In this document: positions 55,307 to 63,200 of the stretch, in pieces
Position numbering within the stretch: the stretch's first letter is position 1
How the letters are laid out: each line of letters opens with the position of its first letter
Assembly (NCBI GenBank): GCA_964454675.1
Contig: CAYVUB010000006.1
Coordinates: 1-64,000 of the forward strand
Length of the DNA: 64,000 nucleotides
Source of the DNA: CAYVUB01 sp964454675
Lineage (GTDB): Bacteria; Bacteroidota; Bacteroidia; Flavobacteriales; Flavobacteriaceae
Reading direction: 5' to 3'
Notes under the pieces: model-generated
The model's input: only the letters and a program-made list of their open reading frames with translations
Database searches by the model: none
Told to the model about the DNA's origin: nothing
Translations under genes and position numbers: made by a program

Positions 55307-55699
55307 ATGTACCACATCCCATCTTACCTGCCGGACATGCCTGTTTATAAAAAGGCTATGGAAATCTTTATGCTTTCCATGAGCATCTCTACATACCTGA
55401 AACAGGATTTAGCGTATCTTAAACCCGATGGCAGTGAAGATTCTGATATTTATGTTACAGGCGATATGATTCAGCAATCTGTTTCACTGGTGCCCGAAAT
55501 CGTCAATGCCGAACTGGAACGCCACACCGATAAAAAACATCGTCACATTGCTTCATTAAACCGACTGACAATCCAGTTGTACAACACCTGCAAACGCCTT
55601 GAAAATTCCAACAGCAATATGAGAGATTATCTGCCGGTACTTCGCAATGAACTTAAAAAATTCAAACAGTTACAACGCAGCTGGATGTTGAGTTTATAG
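55307..55699 (+). CDS. four-helix-bundle-like protein
   Basis: The ATG at 55307 (MYHIPSYLPDMPVYKKAMEIFML) gives 130 residues. The content is helical throughout: KKAMEIFMLSMSISTYL, DMIQQSVSLVPEIVNAEL, HIASLNRLTIQLYNTCKRL, DYLPVLRNELKKFKQLQRSWML. Such a profile fits the 23S rRNA-intervening/four-helix-bundle family, but the match is by pattern only. It ends 20 bp before the tracrRNA anti-repeat. Confidence 0.55.
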   Translation: MYHIPSYLPDMPVYKKAMEIFMLSMSISTYLKQDLAYLKPDGSEDSDIYVTGDMIQQSVSLVPEIVNAELERHTDKKHRHIASLNRLTIQLYNTCKRLENSNSNMRDYLPVLRNELKKFKQLQRSWMLSL

Positions 55700-55718
55700 T
55701 AGTCATCATTTTAATCTT

Positions 55719-55810
55719 TTTCAAAAGTTCTAATTTTATGGATGATTAACAACAACATCCTAAAAATGGATAGCATATTAATGCAAAAACCCTCTTAATT
55801 GAGGGTTTTT
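55719..55810 (+). ncRNA. candidate tracrRNA of the type II-C CRISPR system
   Basis: On the plus strand, TTTCAAAAGTTCTAATTTTA (55719-55738) is identical to 20 bases of the CRISPR repeat; ATGATT and AACAAC follow. This anti-repeat pairs with the minus-strand repeat: GUUGU, one A-A mismatch, AAUCAU, an internal loop (AG opposite three bases), then 12 base pairs UAAAAUUAGAAC. Downstream come hairpin ATCC/GGAT (loop TAAAAAT), hairpin GCAT/ATGC (loop ATTA) and a strong terminator ending with T5 (55785-55810). Order, strand and size (about 90 nt) match tracrRNAs. A weak promoter (TTG 55688-55690; TAATCTTT near 55712) is possible. It implies crRNAs are read from the minus strand. Confidence 0.8.
55785..55810 (+). 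terminator. rho-independent terminator, copy 1 (end of tracrRNA)
   Basis: AAAAACCCTC, loop TTAATT, GAGGGTTTTT: a perfect 10-bp stem with T-run. An identical 26-bp copy follows the fic gene at 56617-56642. Confidence 0.9.
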
Positions 55811-55832
55811 AAAAAAACAATATATTTACGCT

Positions 55833-56615
55833 ATGAAAACGCTTAAAATCATACAAACCGAAATATTAGACTATTATAAAAAAAAGCAACCCATAACAAT
55901 ACTAAAGCACTTTAACAAATTAAAGAACCAAGGTAAAGAGGTTGCAGACTTGAGTTTTTATAATACGGTTTCGGCTGTTTATTCTTCACGTATAGAGGGC
56001 TCAAGATTATTGGTTTCAGATTATTTTAAAATACACAATTCTGGAATGAACAAAACCAATAAAGACTATAAACAAGTAAACGACCTTATAAAGGCTTACG
56101 AATTTGCGCAAAGCAAAAAATTAAACCTAAAAACCTTTTTACAATCTCACGCTTTAAGCACAAAAACACTTATTAGCAACGAAAAATACAGAGGCAAATT
56201 AAGAGATAAAGCCGTAGGTATTTACAACGAAAATGCAGAACTGGTTTATACCGGATGCTCTGTTAATTTATTGGAAAAGGAAATAAAGATGCTTTTTGAA
56301 GATATAAAAACCTTGTTAAGTCAAGATTTAACGTATAGCGAAGTCTTTTATTTTGCCTCTATGGTCCATTTGTGTTTTGTAAAAATACATCCGTTTGCAG
56401 ACGGAAACGGACGAACCGCAAGGTTGTTGGAAAAATGGTTTATTTCGGAATGTTTAGGCACTACTGGTTGGAAAATACAATCCGAAAAGCTATATCAAAC
56501 CCGATTGAAATCATATTACATAAATTTAGACATCGGAAAGACCTACGATACTATAAACTATAACGCTTCTTTTCCGTTTTTAAAAATGCTTCCCGTGGCA
56601 TTAAGAATAAAGTAG
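55833..56615 (+). CDS. Fic family protein (class II, N-terminal inhibitory helix)
   Basis: The 260-residue protein has the complete Fic catalytic motif HPFADGNGRTAR (H186), for transfer of AMP or another NMP to a protein side chain. The N-terminal SSRIEGSRL (S51, E55, G56) fits the inhibitory [S/T]xxxE[G/N] motif, so activity is autoinhibited in cis. Its 22-bp upstream gap holds little promoter signal. It lies between the tracrRNA and the CRISPR array, flanked by two identical terminators, and is not a known part of type II systems. A toxin or signalling role is inferred from the family. Confidence 0.85.
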   Translation: MKTLKIIQTEILDYYKKKQPITILKHFNKLKNQGKEVADLSFYNTVSAVYSSRIEGSRLLVSDYFKIHNSGMNKTNKDYKQVNDLIKAYEFAQSKKLNLKTFLQSHALSTKTLISNEKYRGKLRDKAVGIYNENAELVYTGCSVNLLEKEIKMLFEDIKTLLSQDLTYSEVFYFASMVHLCFVKIHPFADGNGRTARLLEKWFISECLGTTGWKIQSEKLYQTRLKSYYINLDIGKTYDTINYNASFPFLKMLPVALRIK

Positions 56616-56616
56616 T

Positions 56617-56642
56617 AAAAACCCTCTTAATTGAGGGTTTTT
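56617..56642 (+). terminator. rho-independent terminator, copy 2 (after fic)
   Basis: The 26 bp are identical to the tracrRNA terminator at 55785-55810 and begin 2 bases after the fic stop. It merges directly into the partial repeat at 56643. Confidence 0.9.
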
Positions 56643-56658
56643 TACTATGATTTACAAC
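56643..56658 (+). repeat. truncated CRISPR repeat / second anti-repeat
   Basis: TACTATGATTTACAAC is identical to the last 15-16 bases of the array repeat in plus orientation (with preceding T's, up to about 19). It lies 115 bp outside the last full repeat and directly after the post-fic terminator. It would be perfectly complementary to the first part of the crRNA repeat. Confidence 0.8.
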
Positions 56659-56669
56659 AATAGTTTTTG

Positions 56670-56757
56670 TATCTTTGCTTCGTCCTTTAGGACTTAAAAC
56701 TTCCTTGCTGTCATTTGCGATTGTGTCACGACCTTTCGTTGCAGAAGGAAGTTTTTT
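56670..56757 (+). ncRNA. candidate structured RNA with own promoter and terminator
   Basis: A perfect -7 element TATCTTTG (56670-56677) would start transcription near 56683. The transcript would hold a small hairpin GTCC-TTTA-GGAC (56682-56693) and a long stem AAAACTTCCTT / AAGGAAGTTTT (56696-56706, 56745-56755), extended after one bulge by CTG/CAG, ending with six T's. It could be a separate small RNA, the 3' part of an older tracrRNA whose anti-repeat is the fragment at 56643, or a trailer. No protein is coded here. Confidence 0.45.
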
Positions 56758-56773
56758 AACTTCCAATATGTTG

Positions 56774-58183
56774 GTTGTGAATTGCTTTCAAAAGTTCTAA
56801 TTTTACTATGATTTACAACTGATTATTTTTTAAAGTTTATAGTTTTATTGTTGTGAATTGCTTTCAAAAGTTCTAATTTTACTATGATTTACAACATTAA
56901 ATTTGTTTCTACTGGAATGTAAACAGTTGTGAATTGCTTTCAAAAGTTCTAATTTTACTATGATTTACAACATGGAGTGATTTTTTTCCAAAGCTCTATT
57001 AGTTGTGAATTGCTTTCAAAAGTTCTAATTTTACTATGATTTACAACTTGTGCCAATGACCATCACAATCAAGCTTAGTTGTGAATTGCTTTCAAAAGTT
57101 CTAATTTTACTATGATTTACAACTTTAAGCCTTTTTAAGGCGGTTTAACGATAGTTGTGAATTGCTTTCAAAAGTTCTAATTTTACTATGATTTACAACT
57201 TTGACATACTTCGGCTTCGCTAAATAATAGTTGTGAATTGCTTTCAAAAGTTCTAATTTTACTATGATTTACAACTACTGGGTGTGGATATTGTGCCGCA
57301 GATAGTTGTGAATTGCTTTCAAAAGTTCTAATTTTACTATGATTTACAACTCACAATAGTATCAAGACTGAACGAAAAGAGTTGTGAATTGCTTTCAAAA
57401 GTTCTAATTTTACTATGATTTACAACGGCGTAGGACATTATAATAGCGTGAATGACGTTGTGAATTGCTTTCAAAAGTTCTAATTTTACTATGATTTACA
57501 ACCTAGCATTTGAAGAAGTAATCTCACAAGCAGTTGTGAATTGCTTTCAAAAGTTCTAATTTTACTATGATTTACAACATGGGAACTTGCTTACATTAAT
57601 TCAGGTGTGTTGTGAATTGCTTTCAAAAGTTCTAATTTTACTATGATTTACAACTTAAGTTTATCTGATGAGCTTTAAGTAAGCGTTGTGAATTGCTTTC
57701 AAAAGTTCTAATTTTACTATGATTTACAACATTTCTGATTGAGTAATTGTAAAAAGATTAGTTGTGAATTGCTTTCAAAAGTTCTAATTTTACTATGATT
57801 TACAACAAAAGTAGGACTTGATTCTTATAGTTGGCTGTTGTGAATTGCTTTCAAAAGTTCTAATTTTACTATGATTTACAACAAACATAAAGTTCCGCAA
57901 AAGGTGGGCTAGTTGTGAATTGCTTTCAAAAGTTCTAATTTTACTATGATTTACAACAAGGATTGCAATCTCTAAATCTAACTCCTGTTGTGAATTGCTT
58001 TCAAAAGTTCTAATTTTACTATGATTTACAACAGAGTAGATATTTATTGCACGACAAAGCAAGTTGTGAATTGCTTTCAAAAGTTCTAATTTTACTATGA
58101 TTTACAACCAATAAAATACATAAAAAATGAATATGGTGTTGTGAATTGCTTTCAAAAGTTCTAATTTTACTATGATTTACAAC
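56774..58183 (-). CRISPR. CRISPR array, 19 identical 46-bp repeats, 18 spacers, type II-C
   Basis: The repeat (plus strand) starts GTTGTGAATTGCTTTCAAAA and ends ACTATGATTTACAAC; starts are at 56774, 56850, 56926, 57002, 57078, 57154, 57230, 57305, 57381, 57457, 57533, 57609, 57685, 57761, 57837, 57912, 57987, 58063 and 58138. Spacers are 30 bp, except four of 29. All repeats read identical. The repeat ends GTTGT/ACAAC are inverted, so orientation is not given by the repeat alone; the tracrRNA anti-repeat and the cas2-proximal leader both indicate transcription on the minus strand, cas2 side first. The newest spacer should be 58109-58137. Confidence 0.98.
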
Positions 58184-58292
58184 ATACCCCTCGTTAAGAG
58201 GCTGGTATGTTGTTAATTATAGTGCTTTTTAGAAATAAAAAATGAAGTAGATTTTTGGGTTGCAAAAACTGTACATTTTCGTTTTTTTGATT
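58184..58292 (-). promoter_or_regulatory. probable CRISPR leader with hairpin touching the first repeat
   Basis: This 109-bp AT-rich stretch lies between the array and cas2. ACAACATACC (58179-58188, sharing ACAAC with the repeat) pairs perfectly with GGTATGTTGT (58204-58213); inside, CCTC pairs with GAGG. On the minus strand a TACAGTTTTTG-like sequence near 58264-58274 is a poor -7 candidate. Assignment as leader depends on the array direction. Confidence 0.55.
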
Positions 58293-58640
58293 CTAAAACA
58301 ATTCCAATTGCTGATTGGGTTTTTCGGTTTCGACCGATTTTTGTCCGTAAAATAGTTCCATCATCCCGAATTGTTTGTCCGTGACCTGCATAAAACCTAT
58401 TTTTCCGTGTTGCGGTAAGTTATTTTTAAGCCGTCTGATGTGAACTTCGGAATTTTCACGACTGGCACAAAACCGCATATAAATGGAAAACTGAAACATA
58501 GCGAATCCATCATCCAAAAGATGTTTTCTGAATCGGGTTGCTACTTGCCTGTCTTTTTTTGTTTCGGTTGGCAAATCAAAGAATACTAAAATCCACAAAC
58601 TACGATATTGATTAAGTCTTGAAAATCTGTCTTCATACAT
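58293..58640 (-). CDS. cas2: CRISPR-associated endonuclease Cas2
   Basis: The start MYEDRFSRLNQYRSLWILVFF at 58640 overlaps the cas1 stop by 8 bp and gives 115 residues. The ferredoxin-like fold opens LWILVFFDLPTETKKDR (Asp of the FDLP motif), with RFRKHLLDDGFAMFQFSIYMR and the end NQQLELF typical of type II-C Cas2. It joins Cas1 to integrate new spacers. Last gene of the cas unit, next to the leader. Confidence 0.95.
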   Translation of the reverse strand: MYEDRFSRLNQYRSLWILVFFDLPTETKKDRQVATRFRKHLLDDGFAMFQFSIYMRFCASRENSEVHIRRLKNNLPQHGKIGFMQVTDKQFGMMELFYGQKSVETEKPNQQLELF

Positions 58641-59550
58641 ATTCAGGGTATAAAATTTTTCTTGATACTCCGCTAAAGCATTCATATAACGAATTGGTCG
58701 TTCGACTCATAGCAACCATAAGCGGACTACGTTTTCCGTCTATCATCACATCCATAGCAAGAGATTCCAAAAGTTGTTTTTTGATTTCTGTTGTTAGTTC
58801 CTCTATATTATCTTCGGTTGCTACTATATCTTTTACAACCAAATCCACAAACGGACGATAGGGTTCCATTATATCATCTGCCAGACAATAGGCATTGTAT
58901 TTATTTCGGTGGAAAATTCCGAAAGTCGGATGCATTCCCGAACTTACCAAAGCTCTGGCTGTAATTCCTCTCAAAATAGCGTAACCGTAATTCAATAAAT
59001 TATTAGGCGGAATCCCATTTTGCTGTCGGTTGAAGCCTGCCTTGCCGTCAGGCAGGTCAGGAATATCAAACAAATTTTGCCAATAATAGGCTGCTGCTCT
59101 TGCTTCGTGGTTTTGTGTATCACCCGAAGTAACGCTTTTTGCCCAATGCAGCATATTCTGAACAGGAATTCCGTTTTCTTTGAGAAGTGCGGCTTGATTC
59201 AATATTTTGGCTGTTATGGTTTGTTGCCACAAATTTTTCTTTAACGGAAGTGAAGCATTCATCTGATTTCTGAAACGTTCCGTTTGTTCACTATGTCCGC
59301 TTAAAGGCAAAAACATCCCGATAGGCAAATGCTGTTGGTTACAGTTAATAACTGCAACTCCCCTATTTACTAATTTTTCGAGTAATCCGTTAGTTATAGT
59401 AATTTGCTGATTTTCCATTACAACCACTGCAATATCTTCTATCGGAACAGTTCGTGTTTCCTGTTCTTTATCGGGAAAAGTAACTACCAACTGTTCGTTT
59501 TTGGTGCTTAAATAAGCAGGATTACCGAAAAAGAGGGTTCGTTTGAGCAT
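58633..59550 (-). CDS. cas1: CRISPR-associated endonuclease Cas1 (type II-C)
   Basis: The 305-residue integrase has the type II features NPAYLSTKNEQLVV, EARAAAYYWQNLF (active-site Glu), NNLLNYGYAILRGITARALVSSG, FHRNKYNAYCLADDIMEPYRP (His and acidic residue). Residues near 165-172, LPDGKAG, are coded by a palindrome at 59036-59056 and look like an in-frame insertion between FDIPD and FNRQQNG. The key catalytic residues remain. It starts 5 bp after the transposase stop and overlaps cas2. Confidence 0.95.
   Translation of the reverse strand: MLKRTLFFGNPAYLSTKNEQLVVTFPDKEQETRTVPIEDIAVVVMENQQITITNGLLEKLVNRGVAVINCNQQHLPIGMFLPLSGHSEQTERFRNQMNASLPLKKNLWQQTITAKILNQAALLKENGIPVQNMLHWAKSVTSGDTQNHEARAAAYYWQNLFDIPDLPDGKAGFNRQQNGIPPNNLLNYGYAILRGITARALVSSGMHPTFGIFHRNKYNAYCLADDIMEPYRPFVDLVVKDIVATEDNIEELTTEIKKQLLESLAMDVMIDGKRSPLMVAMSRTTNSLYECFSGVSRKILYPEYV
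59036..59056. repeat. short palindromic repeat inside cas1
   Basis: CCTGCCT (59036-59042) and AGGCAGG (59050-59056) flank loop TGCCGTC. The G+C-rich palindrome differs from its AT-rich surroundings and encodes the PDGKAG peptide in Cas1. Confidence 0.7.
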
Positions 59551-59555
59551 AGCAT

Positions 59556-60152
59556 TTAAGTTAATTCGTTTTCTAAATTTTCATACTCTCCGAAATGAGT
59601 TTGTTTTGCTCGATGAACGTACCGATAATTTTCTTCATCAGCAAAAAGCAAGTGAAATACGTCCTGATGTACCATCGGAAAAGTTTCATAAGAAACCCAT
59701 TTCCAATCAGAAATAACATTTGTGAATCCGTGTTTTACAGGATTCAGGTGAATGTATAAAATTAAATTCCGAAGATAATTTTCATCAGAAATTTCTTTTC
59801 GTTTGAAATTCTTTAAAAACAACGAACCTCTTCTTCCGTAAACCTTATTAAATGACTGGGAATAACTACTAAAGAAATTAGAGAACTGTTTACTTAGGAA
59901 GTTGGTTTTATCGTCTAACTTTTCCAAAGTTTGGAACTTTGGAAAAGTTGAAGCTATTTCGTCTTCCGATTTAATTTTTACCAACAGATGAAAATGATTA
60001 GGCATCAAACACCAGACAATGGTTTCAGCTATCGGACTGATGTGTTGCTTGTATTTCACCAAAAAATAATCATAATTCTTCTGTTCACGAAACAAATTGT
60101 CATCTCCGTTTGCGTGATTGTAGATATGATAGTATTTTTCGAAAATCAGCAT
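59556..60152 (-). CDS. REP-associated tyrosine transposase (RAYT, Y1_Tnp/IS200-like)
   Basis: The 198-residue protein opens FEKYYHIYNHANGDDNLF and carries the HUH metal motif in CLMPNHFHLLVK, typical of Y1-transposase (DUF1568) RAYTs; a Tyr-rich C-terminal region (LYIHLNPVKHGFTNVISDWKWVSY) fits the family's closing block. It is placed between cas9 and cas1 on their strand, 5 bp before cas1 and 58 bp after cas9. A 33-bp palindrome lies within its coding region (59917-59949) and a near copy just upstream of its start (60165-60197). The gene appears intact. Confidence 0.88.
   Translation of the reverse strand: MLIFEKYYHIYNHANGDDNLFREQKNYDYFLVKYKQHISPIAETIVWCLMPNHFHLLVKIKSEDEIASTFPKFQTLEKLDDKTNFLSKQFSNFFSSYSQSFNKVYGRRGSLFLKNFKRKEISDENYLRNLILYIHLNPVKHGFTNVISDWKWVSYETFPMVHQDVFHLLFADEENYRYVHRAKQTHFGEYENLENELT
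59917..59949. repeat. 33-bp perfect palindrome inside the transposase gene
   Basis: AACTTTTCCAAAGTT and AACTTTGGAAAAGTT are perfect 15-bp arms around TGG. In frame it encodes STFPKFQTLEKLD. A near copy stands upstream of the gene start. Confidence 0.9.
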
Positions 60153-60164
60153 TTTAACGTTTTA

Positions 60165-60197
60165 AACTTTTCCAAAGTTTCAAACTTTGAAAAAGTT
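60165..60197. repeat. 33-bp palindrome in the cas9-transposase gap
   Basis: AACTTTTCCAAAGTTT and AAACTTTGAAAAAGTT form 16-bp arms with one mismatch. It is the same repeat as at 59917-59949 and may be the DNA substrate of the transposase, or a hairpin affecting cas9-distal expression. Confidence 0.85.
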
Positions 60198-60210
60198 GGG
60201 GTAATTAAGG

Positions 60211-63200
60211 TTAGTATTCTCCCACACTCACAATATCTCCCAAATGATTGATACGGACTTTTACAATATCTTTTATCCCAACCAAACTACATCGCTTATA
60301 GGTAACATCCTTCAATTCTGATTTTACTTCAACAGTTGTTTCTAAGTGATGCCTAAACCAATAATCTCCATTTGTTAACTTCTGCACTCTAAACAAATTT
60401 GGGCTAATCAGCTTTTTGTTCTCTGGATTTAGCAAGTCAATATCATAAGGATTAAAAACAATTTCTTCTATTTCTTCACCATCGTCATTTTTCCTTTTAA
60501 TATACCTCGGGAATACAAAGTATTCATTTTGTTTCATTGTAAATAAAAACTGCCAGCCTAAACCTTGGTTATATTGTTTGTCTATTACGGGTTCTCCTGC
60601 ATTGACTAATTGTACTGCATCAAAAAGCGAAACCACTCTTTCCTGTAAATTTCCTTTTTCATCTCTGTAAATTGCTACGTGATGGTTATTTCCTGTACTG
60701 ACAAAATCAACAGGAATTTTATCCCCGTTATCATCTAAAATATAATTTCCTAAATGGTCTTTTTTGTAATGTAAGAACTGAGCATTCTTCACTCCTGAAA
60801 TGGTAACTCTTTTGATTGTAATTCCTTTTGCTTCATTGAGCCAAATCGGATTTTTATCCAAATCGGAAAAGGCTTTTTTAGGATCGTTTCCAAATTTGTT
60901 TAATCGGTCAAGCAGGATTTGTTTTACTTTTTTATCTAATACTTTTTCAATAATTTTTACATCTTTAAAGTTTTCGGGTGTTACATCTTTTCGGGTAGAA
61001 TAATCTTCTTCTAACCAAGTCAGCTTAACGGTTTCGGGCAATGTTTCCGTTTTTTCTTCATCGAGATAAATCGGGTTCTTGCTTAAAGCATTTTTTCCTG
61101 CAAAGGCTTTTTTGGGGTCATTTCCGTTTTCGGATAAGCGTTGTAACAAAAGTTTTTTATAAAGCGGATTGCTTACTTTATTTATCGTTTCTTCATCGAA
61201 CTTCGTCCCGACTTTCTCTTCTTTGTTTACGTAATATTGATATTTTCCATAAACGGTTTCTTTGTGCAATTGCCCTCTTGGGGTAAGTTCAATTTTTACT
61301 TTTTCTCCACTCTTGGATTTGGTTTTATTCTTGTTTTTGGTTACAACTTTATTTTTCGCTTTGTGAGAAACCAATACATTTTCTAAATGTTCTTTGGCTT
61401 GTTCCCTGAAATTCGGAACAGGCAATTTGAATACCCTTTTTTTATTGCCGTCATCATCAATTCTTATTTCGGTTTCTGCTGTTTCTATGCCGATAATATT
61501 ACTGTGCAATTTGTGGTTTTCATTTTTTCGGGCATTCAAATAATTGAGGTACTGAATGTGGCTGTGTTTGGTAAATGCCACAGTCAAAGCGTCCATTGCG
61601 TGATGACGATGGTCGTTTCGTTTGCTCCAATCAACAATCCGTTCTTTGAAAGTTCCGTCTTTTTTCTCCACCATTTCTGTCAATCCTAAAGTTTTGAACT
61701 TGTCAAAATTCAATTCCTGCATAATGTTTATCAGATTCCAGTCTTCTCTTAATCTGTCTGTAACACTTCCTGTAGTTGGGGTCACAACCCGACAAATTTC
61801 ATATAAAAGGTTTCTCGCTTTTTTTGCAATATATTGACTGTCCCGCAAATCTCTATCAATAAACCCGTCTCCTATTTCGGACTCTTTTTTAAGTAGTTTT
61901 TGGTATTTTGCTTTGGAAATCCCGTCTTCTTTGCTTTTGATTCCCAATTGATATAAGGCTTCTATTCGTATTTTGTATTCTTCCGCTTTGTCATTCCCGA
62001 ATTTACTTTCGATATACTCATAAGCCGTTTGATTTCCTTTGTCTAAATTGGTTTGTCTGTAAACAACCGTTTTATTGGAAAAGCTGTCATCAAACATTTT
62101 CGATTGAGGAATAATATGCTCAATGTCCACTTGTTTGCTGAACAAAATCTCTCTCGGAATATAAGTATTGGTATATAAATCTTTGTAACCGTTATTTTTT
62201 AATTCCTCATACAAACGGTAACGAATAATATCATTTCGAGTCGGATTTTTTATGCCAAATTCCGTTTGCAATAATTTAAAAATCTTTTCGTGAGCAATTT
62301 TTGACGCATTGATATTGGTAGTCATTTCAGCTCTTTCTTTCGCATTTTTCTTTAGCTCACGAGCCAATTCGATACGGATTTCGTCAAATTTAAAATATTC
62401 GATAATCTTCCCGTTTTCATCTTTTTTACTGTTGGTTTCGATAATCGTATTGATTACATTGACCAATTGGTTTAAAATCTTTTCTACAACAGGATTACGT
62501 AAGCTGTTCTTTTTCAGTAATTCCAGTTTGTCTTTTAACGGACGATTTGCAATTTCTTCCTTGGTCAATGAAGAAGCGGAATGTCTGTATCCAGCCAATT
62601 CACAAGCCTTATCGTAATGCAGTTCCTTAATATGCGGATAAATTTTTCGCATTGCTTTGGCACTCAAATTTCCGTAATCATCAGACAAAGCCACGTTTGC
62701 CAAAATCTGGCTGTGTTCTTTTTTGAAACCGAATTTTTTATCAAGCAATTCATACAATTTTTCGTTTCCGCTTTTGGAATCATCGCCTTCATACGAATAC
62801 AACAAATGCCACAATTGATAAGATTTTTGTTCTTCAAAAGCCTTTCCATCTAATTCTGCGTTGAACTCTAAAATTTTGGTGTTGATATTCAAAACTTCAA
62901 AAATATCCCTAACCATATCTTTGATTTCCGAAGCAGGAACATTCAAATCATCTAATTCAACCTCATCTTTATTGGATTTTACTTTCAATAAATCTTTAGC
63001 ATCATAACCTTCTAAATCCAAGATTTTCAAGTATGCATCATATAAGGCTTTGCTCGTTCGATTTCCTTCCAGTTCAGAATAGTTGATTTCCCAATCAGCA
63101 GATTTATACCCTAAAAGTTCAATAATTTTATTGGCTTTTAAATTTCCTTTAATGTTTAATTCATCGAATAACCTTTGTTTGGTCTCTAAATCAAAAACGA

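Noticed and set aside
56551..56766. A 71-codon minus-strand frame over the fic end and repeat fragment
   Set aside because: It crosses a terminator, the repeat fragment and the structured RNA stem and has no family features.
56659..56773. Leader of a plus-strand array transcribed from the TATCTTTG promoter
   Set aside because: A hairpin with six T's at 56745-56757 would stop that transcript before the array, the tracrRNA anti-repeat fits minus-strand crRNA, and cas2 is at the other end. Kept only as a separate RNA candidate.
57793..58080. A 95-codon open frame on the minus strand inside the CRISPR array
   Set aside because: It is the translation of repeats and spacers; the same peptide block recurs with each repeat.
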